Source: Paenibacillus alba (GTDB lineage Bacteria; Bacillota; Bacilli; Paenibacillales; NBRC-103111). From it: a stretch of DNA of 64,000 nucleotides. A program made the position numbers and the translations under genes. Below the pieces are notes generated by a model. It made no database searches. It was not told where the DNA came from and saw nothing but the letters and a program-made list of their open reading frames with translations. Position 1 is the stretch's first letter, and every line of letters starts with the position of its first letter. The DNA lies in assembly GCF_013204855.1 (NCBI RefSeq), contig NZ_JABMKZ010000004.1, positions 248,001-312,000 of the forward strand, read 5' to 3'. Positions 25,970 through 35,695 of the stretch are shown in pieces.

Positions 25970-26746
25970 TTAAATGATACCAAATTTCTTTAAAGCGTAG
26001 GATATGCCACCTTCGCTTGCTTTTTTTGTAACGTAATCCGCTTTTTGTTTTAACCGCTCATCACCGTTTTCCATTGCAATTCCTAATCCTACGTACTCCA
26101 ACATGTCGATATCATTTCCACCGTCACCGAAAGCAATCGCTTCCGACTTGCAAATGTTTAGATGTTCCAGCACTCTTTTAATCGCCGTTGATTTGGAAAC
26201 TTCCGTTTCTTCAAGCACATTCATTACGTAGCCATGAAATCGCTCGAATCTGAGCGTAGGAAATCTGATTAGGAATTTTTCTGCTTCTCTCTCATCCGCA
26301 TACAAACATAGACAATAGACATCTTCTAACAGCGAACTCATTTTTTCAGGATATTGCGTAAGACTCAACGTCTCTTTTAAAGCCTTCATAACCCGCTCAT
26401 CATCGATCCCTAATCCGTTCATTGCGAATAGCTCAGTAAAATATGAAAGGCCATGTCCGTTCAGCTCCGCAAAAGATGAGATATCACGGACTGTTTTTCT
26501 GGAAATCACAGATTTATGGATAATGTTATCATTGCATTTTATAAACGCCCCATTAGCAGAAATAAACGTATCAATGCCCATAGCCTTAAACTCTTCGCAC
26601 AAATTATAGGGTCTTCCTGTTGCGACTACGACTTTTATATTTTTTTCTATCAACTTTTCGACTGCTTCTTTTGTACTTAGAGGTAAACTTCTATCCATTT
26701 CACTTAATAGGGTGCCGTCAACATCAAAGAATACAACCTTGTACAT
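25970..26746 (-). CDS. Cof-type HAD-superfamily phosphatase
   Basis: This 258-residue cytoplasmic hydrolase carries HAD motif I FDVDGTL at residues 6-12 (nucleophile Asp), motif II ATGRP near 47, and motif IV GDGGNDIDML near 205, with a C2-type cap between. Cof enzymes dephosphorylate sugar phosphates and related metabolites. The ATG at 26746 is chosen because family members begin just before motif I; GGGAGG lies 13 bases upstream, rather far. A longer frame from 26797 has no ribosome site. Single gene. Confidence 0.88.
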   Translation of the reverse strand: MYKVVFFDVDGTLLSEMDRSLPLSTKEAVEKLIEKNIKVVVATGRPYNLCEEFKAMGIDTFISANGAFIKCNDNIIHKSVISRKTVRDISSFAELNGHGLSYFTELFAMNGLGIDDERVMKALKETLSLTQYPEKMSSLLEDVYCLCLYADEREAEKFLIRFPTLRFERFHGYVMNVLEETEVSKSTAIKRVLEHLNICKSEAIAFGDGGNDIDMLEYVGLGIAMENGDERLKQKADYVTKKASEGGISYALKKFGII

Positions 26747-26867
26747 ATTTTGAAAAATTCCTCCCTTATTGCTTAAAATTGTTCCCATACATTTCATTTT
26801 ACCATAATTAGGGAATGGGATTTGAAATAAAAAGGAGGAACCTTCGGAAGCAGATACTAACTCTTCT

Positions 26868-27083
26868 CATTGCAATTTGTCCAATCAAATCAGCCGTCAA
26901 ACGTCTGATTTCAAGCTTTCACTGGAAATATTCCAATGAAATATCCCATAAATTCCAAGATGCCTGCTGTTTTTAGATTATCCATTGGCGTTTATCCAAT
27001 GTAAACCGTCTTTCAAGCCCTTCAAACTAACTTCCATTGGAATTAATCCAATGAAACCAGCTTTCTCTCTCAAAAAAAGGGGG
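26868..27083 (+). repeat. Intergenic repeat element, ATTGGA/TCCAAT family, copy 1
   Basis: This is a roughly 215-base element made of CATTGGnnTTnnTCCAATG-type palindromes separated by spacers such as CTTCAAACTA. It aligns along its length, in the same orientation, with 45831-46060. Both are followed by a small CCGC-type hairpin. The gap 26747-27209 holds this element, the hairpin at 27143-27163, and nothing else recognised. Confidence 0.82.
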
Positions 27084-27136
27084 CTTCATTTGCACCTAAC
27101 AGTCCTCTCCTGAGAACTTATACTTTCCGACGTAAA

Positions 27137-27163
27137 ATAAAAAAACCGCGCTACGCACGGTTT
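27137..27163 (-). terminator. Probable terminator after the YciC-like gene
   Basis: AAACCG and CGGTTT arms with a nine-base loop; on the minus strand the stem is followed by TTTTTTTA. Confidence 0.6.
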
Positions 27164-27209
27164 ACTAATTTGGAGAAATCGCTGTAAAATAAAGCTTTTC
27201 ATCGTTCCA

Positions 27210-28409
27210 TCAATAGAACTTGGGAATCGGATCTGTCAGCTTTCTCCAATTACTTTTCATTTCTTCCACCGTTAAAAGAGCTTCATCAAGCGTTCTTGTA
27301 ATTTCTTCACGCTCCATCTCAATGCCGATAAAGACAAGCTTCGTCACCCTGTCACCCCACGCATCATCCCAATCCGGCGATTTGGGAAAGTCGCTGTCGA
27401 AATGCACAAACCTCTCTTCCTCTGACATCGATGCGACCCATAAGCCCGCTGGCGACAGCTGTCTGGAGACACCCGCTTGACTGAAAGAAATCGCCATGTT
27501 ATTGCGAGTGGCAATCCACACTAAACCTTTGGAACGGACAATCGATTGGGGCTACTTCGCCATCCATTTCAACAAACGCTCAGGATGGAAAGGAATTTTA
27601 CGTGTATAAACAAAAGAAGTAATCCCGTACTCTTCAGTTTCGGGTGTATGTGATTCCTTCTGCAATTCCCGCATCCAACCAGCGGATTGGCTGGCTTCTT
27701 CAAAGTTGAATAAGTGAGTATTCAATATCGACTTAGGATCCACTTTGCCATGGGAAGCTCTTATGATTCTCGCTCTTGGCTGCAATCCCTTTAGAGCCAC
27801 TTCCAACTTGACAAGTTCATCTTCCGCCACCATATCGCACTTATTGATGATGAGAACGTCACAAAACTCAACTTGTTCTGTCAGAAGATTTACGACACTG
27901 CGTGTATCCTCTATGCCTGCATCCTGTCCACGGTCTCTCAAGCTTTCCCGCGTATTGAAATCTTGCCAGAAGTGATAGGCATCAACAACTGTCACCATGG
28001 TGTCCAAACGAGTCAGCTTGGATAAATCGATTTGCTTCTCTTCGTCAACATAAGTGAACGTTTGAGCTACAGGCAAAGGCTCTCCTACTCCCGTCGATTC
28101 GATTAGTATGTAATCAAATCGTTTCTCCAAAGCAAGCCGCTCAATTTCCTGCAGAAGATCATCCCTTAATGTGCAGCATATGCAGCCGTTGGACATTTCG
28201 ACTAGCTTCTCTTCTGTACGGCTTAATCCGCCGCCCTCCCGAATCAAATCCGCATCGATATTCACTTCGCTCAAATCATTCACGATGACTGCAACCTTCA
28301 GACCGTCGCGATTATGCAATATATGATTTAACAGTGTCGTCTTGCCTGCCCCCAGATAACCACTCAACACAGTAACAGGGATTCTGGCTTGCAAACTTGG
28401 CATGCTCAT
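27210..28409 (-). pseudogene. yciC: YciC/ZNG1-like zinc-chaperone GTPase, interrupted by an in-frame stop
   Basis: The intact frame would give 399 residues, the normal size for YciC, a Zur-regulated COG0523 GTPase thought to deliver zinc. The first part has Walker [15 protein letters not shown], the metal motif GCICC, and NKCD. Translation stops after LLKWMAK at a TAG (27552-27554), and the same frame continues with PQSIVRSKGLVWIATRNNMAIS to the natural end at 27210. Changing one base (TAG to TGG) restores Trp, which many relatives have before Pro. So this is either a nonsense mutant or a sequencing error. The GTPase half is complete and might still work alone. The start at 28409 is chosen because the first ATG (28451) lies inside the Zur box; its ribosome site is weak. 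Confidence 0.85.
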
Positions 28410-28439
28410 TGTATCAACTGCCTTTCCCAGTTCACTTTT

Positions 28440-28497
28440 AATCGTAATCATTACAATTAACCATAAGAAATATATCTTCTTTTATAAGTTATGTCAA
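28440..28497 (-). promoter_or_regulatory. Promoter with Zur box for the YciC-like gene
   Basis: On the minus strand TTGACA (28497-28492) and TATATT (28474-28469) are 17 bases apart. Just downstream, 28440-28458 reads AATCGTAATCATTACAATT on the plus strand, matching the known Bacillus Zur box TCGTAATnATTACGA at all but one base. Zinc-loaded Zur would block transcription here. Confidence 0.85.
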
Positions 28498-28518
28498 TAT
28501 TAAAATCAAAGGCTCACC

Positions 28519-28551
28519 AAAAAGAAAACATCGCCTATTTTCAAGGCGATG
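28519..28551 (-). terminator. Terminator after DUF4855 gene
   Basis: CATCGCC and GGCGATG arms; minus-strand tail TTTTCTTTTT. Confidence 0.85.
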
Positions 28552-28583
28552 TTAACGATAGCCGTGACCTCATTCAAGCCTCA

Positions 28584-30242
28584 TCAATTCGAGTATTTGC
28601 TTTTCGTGAATTGGTAAAGCGAGTCGTACAGATTTCGAATCTCTGGATCGCTGCTTTTTGCTGCATGAAGCAAGACGGGGCCGCTGCCTTTGTAATAGGC
28701 TTTAAATGCATTCTTCATGTAGCCATACTTTACTCCGCCTTTGAGGTAATCCATGAATCTGTCACGGAAGACCTTATCTGTCAGCATCCTGTCATCAAAT
28801 TCCATCTCCACTCCCATTCCATAGGTTTTGGCGATATTTGCGGCATCTTCGACGCGATCAACATTCAGATTTTCAAAGTAATAGTTGGGTTGAAAAGCTG
28901 CTGCATCAAAGCCGACATCTTGCCACATATAGCTTTTGTACGCCAGGAAGTGTGGGATCCAGAATGACTTATAACCCTGATCGTGGACGAGTTTATTGAC
29001 TAAGCGGAGAGTTTCGGGTCCCGTCTCACTCGTACTTACCTGCTCATCCAGCCAATACATGCCGACAAGCTCAAGATTGGAGAAATTTTGTTCTTTCCAG
29101 CGTTTCTTAACCTCTTGAATCCACCAACGAACAGCTTTCTGTCTATTGGCCAAAGCAGCTTCCTTGCCTACCAAGCCCTCATTAAAGTTCTCCAATATTC
29201 CGTCGCCGTCCACATCGCCGAAATCTGATACATACTCGCCAGGATTCGGGATCATCATGACTACCTTCGATTTATGCTTTGGCTGCCCTAGTTTCCCGCC
29301 GACTTCCTTGGTCGCCTCATTCAGCTGACGTAGATCTCCTTGATCAGAAAGCGTCTTATCGAGATACCATTTCCAGTCGGTCAGGTACGCGCCGCCACCG
29401 CCAAAATCACGCCCTTGCGGAGTCATTAATCCGAGCATAAGGAAACCGTCAAAAAACCAATCGATCGGGTTCCCATCCTTATTGATATAGCTAATCTCGG
29501 GAATCAGCTTCTCTTTCGTCCAGTTGCCTTCTCCATTGGCATAATAGCCATTGTATAAAAGTGACAAATTGGAAATACCCGCAGTGTCTTTACCTGGTTG
29601 CAAATAGGTGAATGGGTCGGAAGGCACCTTCTTTGCACCTTTCGCTTTTCCATCGGTCCCCCAAATCTCGATTTCGTCCACAAACGACCACGCACTTGGG
29701 TGCATGGAGAAGGTCACTTTGATATATCGGGCATACGCCATCACCGCGTCATGGCCGGGTCTCTCAACCCCATCCTTGCCGCCGTCCCAAGTATAGTATT
29801 GATCTACCGGAGGTCCATCGCTCCACAGCTGCTCTGTTGCTTTATTGGCAAGCGTCCCCCAATGTGCTTTATCGTCGGAAGCGTACATGGAAACCGTCAG
29901 TGGAAAAAGAACAGCAGATCCCGGCCAATCTTGTAGAAAATGGGCTTTAATGCTGGAAACAGATTTGGAACTTCCCAGATCAAACACGACTTCACGCGTT
30001 TTTTTATGTAAATTCCCCACCCATGCTGGATCGAGCACGTTCAAGCTGCCAACTTTTCCATCTGTAAGCTTATTCCCGGTATCCGGATAGCTGGGATCCG
30101 GTGTTTCGGACCATGTATAACTTAAACCCTTAACCAGATTACGAAGTTCCGGTTGTTTCTCAGCCGCATGCACACTGGGCATCATCATTAACATCAGCAC
30201 CATACATACGGCTAACGATATCCATTTTTTCATCGGAATCAT
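28584..30242 (-). CDS. Secreted DUF4855 protein with N-terminal discoidin-like domain
   Basis: This 552-residue exported protein has a signal peptide ending VHA, an F5/8 (discoidin)-like carbohydrate-binding domain at about residues 30-195 (RYIKVTFSMHPSAWSFVDEIEIWG), and a DUF4855 domain from about 225 to the end (SLLYNGYYANGEGNWTKEKL; GMYWLDEQVS). DUF4855 has a TIM-barrel-like look and is presumed glycosidic, but no reaction is established. The ATG at 30242 has GGAGG seven bases upstream; 30245 is possible. The motif at 30349-30366 upstream matches that of the amino-sugar operon, suggesting joint control. Confidence 0.82.
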   Translation of the reverse strand: MIPMKKWISLAVCMVLMLMMMPSVHAAEKQPELRNLVKGLSYTWSETPDPSYPDTGNKLTDGKVGSLNVLDPAWVGNLHKKTREVVFDLGSSKSVSSIKAHFLQDWPGSAVLFPLTVSMYASDDKAHWGTLANKATEQLWSDGPPVDQYYTWDGGKDGVERPGHDAVMAYARYIKVTFSMHPSAWSFVDEIEIWGTDGKAKGAKKVPSDPFTYLQPGKDTAGISNLSLLYNGYYANGEGNWTKEKLIPEISYINKDGNPIDWFFDGFLMLGLMTPQGRDFGGGGAYLTDWKWYLDKTLSDQGDLRQLNEATKEVGGKLGQPKHKSKVVMMIPNPGEYVSDFGDVDGDGILENFNEGLVGKEAALANRQKAVRWWIQEVKKRWKEQNFSNLELVGMYWLDEQVSTSETGPETLRLVNKLVHDQGYKSFWIPHFLAYKSYMWQDVGFDAAAFQPNYYFENLNVDRVEDAANIAKTYGMGVEMEFDDRMLTDKVFRDRFMDYLKGGVKYGYMKNAFKAYYKGSGPVLLHAAKSSDPEIRNLYDSLYQFTKSKYSN

Positions 30243-30348
30243 CATTTTCCCTCCTGAATGTGGTTTACAATCTCCTGCATACAACGTGAAGAGGCCTCTT
30301 CACTCTTAATACTAAATGAGCTGTTCCACCGTACAAAGAGATAATTTC

Positions 30349-30413
30349 TTACTTTGATATACACTTGTTTACTTTGCTCGGGAAACACTCCTCATTATCT
30401 CTCTCGACCCCGA
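30349..30413 (-). promoter_or_regulatory. Upstream motifs shared with the amino-sugar operon
   Basis: TTACTTTGATATACACTT at 30349-30366 matches 41093-41110 at 16 of 18 bases. CTCTCGACCCCGA at 30401-30413 matches 41109-41121 at 12 of 13. TTTACTTT recurs at 30368. All lie 100-170 bases before the DUF4855 start. Confidence 0.5.
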
Positions 30414-30442
30414 GGACAACCGTGTGGACGATCCGAAATCGT

Positions 30443-30479
30443 AAAAAGCACTCTGGTTTTTAATAACCAAAGTGCTTTT
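30443..30479. terminator. Terminator after pepF
   Basis: AAAAGCACT and AGTGCTTTT arms with inner TGGTT/AACCA pairs; T-rich on both strands. Confidence 0.85.
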
Positions 30480-30522
30480 ATCAAATGAAGCTCAACCCTC
30501 TTTGGGCCTTATTTATGTATGT

Positions 30523-32322
30523 TTAAAATAATCGTTCAAGCTCGTCGATCAACGAACCCACATAGGCAACAGCGCTTTGGATCGGCTTAGGTTCAGACAT
30601 ATCAACACCGGCATGTTTCATTAAGTCAAGCGGATTCATTGTTCCTCCAGCCTTAAGTACTTCCAGCCACCGTTCAACAGCAGTCTGCCCTTCCTCTTGA
30701 ATCAGCTGTGCAACCGCTGTAGATGCAGTCAATCCTGCTGCGTAAGTGTAAGGATAAAGACCCATATAATAATGTGGCTGACGCATCCAGGTTAGATGGG
30801 CTCTGGAATCAAGCTCCACAGTGTCACCCCAGAACTCGGAAAGCACTTCACCTTTTAGGCTGGACAGCTTCTTCGCGGTTAATGCTTCTCCCTGCTCGGC
30901 AGCCGTGTATACTCTTCTTTGCATATCGGCTTCCAACAAATGCGTTACGAAATTATGATAGTACGTATTTAACATCTGCAAAATGACCCAACGCTTCATC
31001 CGCGGTTCATTGGACTTCTTCATAATGTGTTCCGCCAGCAGCAGCTCATTCATCGTGGACGGTGCTTCGATGAAATAAAGGGACGGCCGGAAGTTGGTGT
31101 AACGCTGATTGCGAGCTGCGAGCATCAAATGACCTGCGTGTCCAAGCTCATGTGCCAAGGTGAAGGCGCTGCGCATATTGCCGCCCCACGTAATTAAAAT
31201 GTAAGAGTGTTTCCCATATGGCGACGCACAGAATGCGCCAGTCGACTTGCCTACATTGTCGGCATAGTCAATCCATCGTTCTGATAAGGCTTGCTCCATG
31301 AGCTCCGTGTACTCCGGTCCCATGATACGCAGTGCTTCAAGGATGGTTTGCCCTGCTTCCTCGGTTGTAACCGGAGGATTGAAGTCTGGATCGAACGGTG
31401 CCTTCAGGTCGCTAAACAACAGTTGATCTAGGCCCAGCACCTTTTTCTTCAATTGCATCAGACGACGCATATGCGGGGCAAGCTCCGCAAGAATGACATC
31501 GAGGATGTTCGTGTACATCTCCTTCGTCACTTGCTGTGGCTGCAAAAGCATATCTGTTGCGGAGTCATAGCCACGTAAACGGGCAGTTACGACTTGCCGC
31601 TTCACTTCCGTAGCGTAAATTGCGGCAAACGTATTCTGATACTGCTCGAGTGTCTTACTGAATGACTCGTATGAAGCCCGGCGCAGACTGGTATTCGAAG
31701 AAAACTCATAGTCTGTTTCAAACAAAGCAAATGAAACGGGATGGGTTACGCCATCCGCATCCTGTACAGCGTCAAAAGAGAGGTCAGATAGCTTGCTGCG
31801 CTGATAAATATTGTATGGCGCTCCCAACACTTCACCGAGTGACGCCAATACAGCCTCCGTTTCTGCACTAAGCTTATGACGCTTGGTTTCGAGCAAGTCG
31901 TTTAAGCTTTTGCGGAAAGGCTCTAACCGCGCCTCCTCCTGTATATATCCTTCTATCGTTCCTTCCGGCAGCTCAAGGATTTCTGAACGAATAAAGGAAA
32001 TCGCCGCTCCGATTCCCGATGTGAAGTCACCGGAACGTGTGGAGTTCGCTTGGTTTTGCGGGTTGCTGGAATCTTCTGAGAAACGCAGCCTCGCATACGT
32101 TGCCGCTCGCGTGCTGCGGGCAAGCAACGCTTCTTGTGCCTCTAAGCAGTCTGCCAACCGGCTTGCTCCCGCTTGTAAAGTCCCTTTGAATGGCTCCAAA
32201 AGAGAAGCTTCATCTTGAATAGCTTCCAGTTCAGCTTCCCATTCCTGCGTGCTTGCGAAAAGCTCGTCAAGATTCCAAGTGAGCTCGACGGGAACTTCGT
32301 TTCTAAGTCGTCGTTGTTTCAT
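30523..32322 (-). CDS. pepF: Oligoendopeptidase F (M3 metallopeptidase)
   Basis: This 599-residue cytoplasmic zinc peptidase has the thimet-type active site LAHELGHAGH at about residue 380 (His, Glu, His) and the mostly helical PepF fold; full length for the family. It cuts short peptides. The start at 32322 has AAAGGAG seven bases upstream; codons further up to 32436 are unlikely. It follows the ROK kinase gene by 34 bases with no terminator between, so it may be the last gene of the amino-sugar operon, although the link in function is unclear. Confidence 0.92.
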   Translation of the reverse strand: MKQRRLRNEVPVELTWNLDELFASTQEWEAELEAIQDEASLLEPFKGTLQAGASRLADCLEAQEALLARSTRAATYARLRFSEDSSNPQNQANSTRSGDFTSGIGAAISFIRSEILELPEGTIEGYIQEEARLEPFRKSLNDLLETKRHKLSAETEAVLASLGEVLGAPYNIYQRSKLSDLSFDAVQDADGVTHPVSFALFETDYEFSSNTSLRRASYESFSKTLEQYQNTFAAIYATEVKRQVVTARLRGYDSATDMLLQPQQVTKEMYTNILDVILAELAPHMRRLMQLKKKVLGLDQLLFSDLKAPFDPDFNPPVTTEEAGQTILEALRIMGPEYTELMEQALSERWIDYADNVGKSTGAFCASPYGKHSYILITWGGNMRSAFTLAHELGHAGHLMLAARNQRYTNFRPSLYFIEAPSTMNELLLAEHIMKKSNEPRMKRWVILQMLNTYYHNFVTHLLEADMQRRVYTAAEQGEALTAKKLSSLKGEVLSEFWGDTVELDSRAHLTWMRQPHYYMGLYPYTYAAGLTASTAVAQLIQEEGQTAVERWLEVLKAGGTMNPLDLMKHAGVDMSEPKPIQSAVAYVGSLIDELERLF

Positions 32323-32356
32323 GATGATTCTCCTTTCAACCGATATTAGATTGTTA

Positions 32357-33250
32357 TTATAGCATAAATGATAACACCTGTTTTGCCGCACCGATCGAAC
32401 CTGCCAGATTGCCAAGATCGGCTGGTTGTACCTCAATGCCGAGCTGAAGGTGTTTCACTTTGGTCATGAACAATCCCCACCATTTCTCCCTAGAATCGAC
32501 AAGCCCGCCGCCGATGACAATCGCTTGCGGATTTAGGCCAAGATGAACGTTATAGATGACGGTCACCAAATCGTCCAAAAATTGATGGACCACGCCCACG
32601 ATCTGCGGTTGTCCTTGTTCATAATCTTGCAGAACCTCCATACCAGACGAATATGGAAATAGTGTGGCCTCTCGCGCGGCAGTTACCAAAGCTGTACCGG
32701 AAACGTATTGTTCAATACAACCGTATTGGCCGCAATTGCAAAGCTTCCCTCGCGGGACCAACACAACATGCCCCCATTCACCGCCATTCCATAGCGACCC
32801 GCGGACAAGTTCACCGCGCACCATATTGGCACCCCCAACCCCGGTGCCAAGCGTCAACATCGTCAAATCGCCATAGACTCTCCCGGCACCAAGCCACGCT
32901 TCTCCGATCATTGCCGTATTGGCATCGTTATCGATGAACGCAGGCCGGTCAAACTCAGACTCGATGATTTGTTTTAACTGCGTACCCTGCCAACCTGGCA
33001 AATTCGTTGTCGCATACACGATGTCCCCAGTCTCTGTGTTGACTCGTCCCGCCGTGCCGATGCCAATTCCAATCGCATCTTTGTGCGCCGCAAGAAGTTC
33101 CGCAATGACGAAGCTCACTTTGCTCAGAATATGCTCTCGTCCCTGCTGGGCATCCGTCGCAATCCTGCTTTGCGTCAATAGTTGGCCTTGGTCGTTGATA
33201 ACGAGCCCTTTGATCGAAGTGCCGCCGATATCGATACCGATTGCTTTCAT
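32357..33250 (-). CDS. nanK: ROK-family sugar kinase, probably N-acetylmannosamine kinase
   Basis: This is a 297-residue ROK kinase. The phosphate-binding loop is IGIDIGGTSIKG at the N terminus, the catalytic Asp is in AFIDNDANTA, and the zinc motif CNCGQYGCIEQY is near residue 172. ROK kinases phosphorylate hexoses; placed directly after nanE it most likely makes ManNAc-6-phosphate, the substrate of NanE. A glucokinase role cannot be excluded. It follows nanE by 26 bases. Confidence 0.8.
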   Translation of the reverse strand: MKAIGIDIGGTSIKGLVINDQGQLLTQSRIATDAQQGREHILSKVSFVIAELLAAHKDAIGIGIGTAGRVNTETGDIVYATTNLPGWQGTQLKQIIESEFDRPAFIDNDANTAMIGEAWLGAGRVYGDLTMLTLGTGVGGANMVRGELVRGSLWNGGEWGHVVLVPRGKLCNCGQYGCIEQYVSGTALVTAAREATLFPYSSGMEVLQDYEQGQPQIVGVVHQFLDDLVTVIYNVHLGLNPQAIVIGGGLVDSREKWWGLFMTKVKHLQLGIEVQPADLGNLAGSIGAAKQVLSFML

Positions 33251-33276
33251 CCGCCTTACAACCTTTCGTTATTCTA

Positions 33277-33954
33277 TTATAAATCGTGAGGAATCGCATG
33301 AATGAATCTTTCGGTAATATGCTGAGGGCGCGTTATTGCACTTCCAATAACAACGAATTGGGCACCGGCTTCCAAAGCACGGTTGACTTCCGCAGGTTGG
33401 CTATACTTTCCTTCTGCTGCAACGGGAATGGCTACTGCGCGGGCCAGTCGAGCGACCAATTCGATGTCGGGTCCGCTTATTTGCGGACTGTATGGCGTGT
33501 ATCCTGATAAGGTTGTCGAAATATAATCGACCCCTAATTCTGCTGCATACAGACCTTCCTCATCATTCGAAATATCCGCCATAATCGGGATGTTATGCTG
33601 TTTGAGCTGTCTTACCGTGTCTGCTAATGATCTCCCGTCAGGTCGCAGCCGATTCGTTCCGTCAATGGCCACGATATTCGCCCCAGCCGCATATACCGCT
33701 AAAGCATCCTCTACAGTAGGCGTAATATAAACATCGCTGCCTTCCATTTTTCTTTTATTGAGACCGATAATCGGCACTTGAATGAGCTGTTTCATGACAA
33801 AGATATCCGCAACGCCGTTCGCGCGAATCCCGATTGCTCCGCCCAGCTCAGCTCCCTTGGCCATTTCGGCCATAAAATGAGGCCCATACAGCGGCTCACC
33901 TTCATAGGCTTGACAAGAAACAACTAATCCTCTTGCCGTAATTAGCTTTCTCAT
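33277..33954 (-). CDS. nanE: N-acylmannosamine-6-phosphate 2-epimerase
   Basis: This 225-residue TIM-barrel enzyme converts N-acetylmannosamine-6-phosphate to N-acetylglucosamine-6-phosphate. Family landmarks are VVSCQAYEGEPL near residue 12 (usually VSCQA), GAIGIRANG, PIIGLNKR, IVAIDGTNRLRPDG and the catalytic-lysine stretch VAAEGKYS. AGGAG lies nine bases before the ATG. It sits between the YesN regulator and the ROK kinase. No sialate lyase (nanA) is nearby, so the imported substrate may be ManNAc or a ManNAc-containing glycan rather than sialic acid. Confidence 0.92.
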   Translation of the reverse strand: MRKLITARGLVVSCQAYEGEPLYGPHFMAEMAKGAELGGAIGIRANGVADIFVMKQLIQVPIIGLNKRKMEGSDVYITPTVEDALAVYAAGANIVAIDGTNRLRPDGRSLADTVRQLKQHNIPIMADISNDEEGLYAAELGVDYISTTLSGYTPYSPQISGPDIELVARLARAVAIPVAAEGKYSQPAEVNRALEAGAQFVVIGSAITRPQHITERFIHAIPHDL

Positions 33955-33989
33955 ACCGTTGAACTCCTAACTAGGTTTAGACATCACTT

Positions 33990-35657
33990 TCATATGCGCA
34001 GCATCCTATATTCTTGTGGCGTCGTTTCGTTCTGCTTTTTGAAGAAGCGGATGAACGCTAATGCGGAATTGTAGCCAAGCGCAGCGGCGATTTCGTTCAC
34101 TTTCATCGTGCTGCCCATAAGCAGCTCCTTCGCTTTCAAATTTCGATAATCAATGATGTAGTCGGATAAACCGATGCCGGTCATTTGCTTATACAGCCTG
34201 GAAAAATACGATGGATTCAGTCCAACGTGATCCGCAATCGCGTTAAGGGAAATATCTGTAGAAATGTTTGCTTCGATGTATTGGTGTGCTTTTTGCACAA
34301 CTTCCGAAGGCAATTTCTCGCCCTGAATGGCATTCCAGTTGAACAAGCAGTCAGCCGTTTGCATAAAGTATTGCCTCAAGGAAAGCCAGGCGTCTTTCTC
34401 GCCGAACTGGAACAGCGGAGCCAAATCGTGAACGGCGTTCACATAGGTACGCATCTCTGGACTTTTGTTGATGTAGGTTAGATAAATAGCGGCTAGGGAG
34501 TGATAGAGTTCCTTTTTCCGTTCGAAAGGGGATTCTTCCTCGCTCCAGATCTCCGTCAGTTCCAAGTACAGCTTGTAAAACTCTTCACGGTGGCTGTTCT
34601 CCAGGGATTTGGCAAGAAGCTGTACACGAGTCAGATGGAAAAAATCGTTCTGCTTCTCCCCCGCCGTATTTTTCTCAGCCCTCCGGATGTCGGAATCACT
34701 CAAAATAACCTCGCTCGACAGCCCCATTCCGAATAATAATCCATATTTCAACCGATGAAAACTTTCAGAAACACCGCTCCACGCCACAGGCTCGCAGCTC
34801 AGCATGAACGAAACAGGCAGCTTCAACAGCTTCTTGCATGTTCGCTGAATGGTCTCCAGCATACCGCTTACATAGGTGGACGATTTTTTCCATACCGAAT
34901 CGGATGCATTAATTGAGGTTTGTGGATCGTTGTCTCCACTTGGCTGGATGAACCATACGATTTTGGATTGGTCGTACACATAGGACAAACAACGCACATA
35001 TGGCGATAAATATTCCTCGGTAACATTCTGTACGGCATAAATGAGCAGTGCTTTATCCGGCGCTGTTATCAGGTCCTTCCAGTCATCGATGCGCCCAATC
35101 AGCAAAATAATCGGCATGTCCGCTCGAAGCGGCATATCGATATCTTTAAAATGGCTTTCCAATTGGCTTTCTGTTACCTGATTGCCCTGCAAAAGCCCTG
35201 TAACGTAATCTTTCTGCAGCGATGGCAGCGCCAGCCGCATCCGCATGTTCGCTCTTTCGAACATGCGCTGCTGGTCGTATTCTTCTTCGAACTTCGCAAT
35301 CGCCCGCTCGACGGAACGGATGATTTTCTCATCGCTTTCAATCTTCAGAATATACTCGAAGCTGCCGTATTTGACAGCGCTTTGCACGTAATGGAAATCA
35401 GTATAGCCTGTTAGAAAAATGACCTTGCAGGCCGGCCACTGCGCTTTGATTTCTCGCAGCAGCTCTATGCCTTCAAGTCCTGGCATTTTGATATCGGAAA
35501 TGACGATGTCGACCCGATTGTTTTGCAGCACCTCCAAAGCCTCTTCGCCGGAGTAGGCTTTCAAAATGTCTACGTCCACACACGCGGTTTGTTCGAAAAG
35601 CTCCATCAGACCGTCCACGATGATCGGAAGATCGTCGACAATAAGTAAACGGTACAA
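33990..35657 (-). CDS. YesN-type response regulator with AraC output
   Basis: This 555-residue regulator has a receiver domain at residues 1-120 with acceptor Asp55 (VISDIKMPG), a long middle region, and a C-terminal AraC double helix-turn-helix (about 455-553; LNAIADHVGLNPSYFSRLYK and VNEIAAALGYNSALAFIRFF). The start codon is TTG, with GGAGGGG five bases upstream. It pairs with the kinase encoded just before it and likely activates the operon, possibly through the motif at 41093-41121. Confidence 0.92.
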   Translation of the reverse strand: MYRLLIVDDLPIIVDGLMELFEQTACVDVDILKAYSGEEALEVLQNNRVDIVISDIKMPGLEGIELLREIKAQWPACKVIFLTGYTDFHYVQSAVKYGSFEYILKIESDEKIIRSVERAIAKFEEEYDQQRMFERANMRMRLALPSLQKDYVTGLLQGNQVTESQLESHFKDIDMPLRADMPIILLIGRIDDWKDLITAPDKALLIYAVQNVTEEYLSPYVRCLSYVYDQSKIVWFIQPSGDNDPQTSINASDSVWKKSSTYVSGMLETIQRTCKKLLKLPVSFMLSCEPVAWSGVSESFHRLKYGLLFGMGLSSEVILSDSDIRRAEKNTAGEKQNDFFHLTRVQLLAKSLENSHREEFYKLYLELTEIWSEEESPFERKKELYHSLAAIYLTYINKSPEMRTYVNAVHDLAPLFQFGEKDAWLSLRQYFMQTADCLFNWNAIQGEKLPSEVVQKAHQYIEANISTDISLNAIADHVGLNPSYFSRLYKQMTGIGLSDYIIDYRNLKAKELLMGSTMKVNEIAAALGYNSALAFIRFFKKQNETTPQEYRMLRI

Positions 35658-35695
35658 GCAAACCCCTCCTCAAGTGTTTCTGGAAGAAACGTTTC

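Noticed and set aside
28449-28451. Start of the YciC-like protein at the first in-frame ATG
   Set aside because: This ATG lies within the Zur box close to the predicted transcript start and has no ribosome site; the later ATG at 28409 fits family length.
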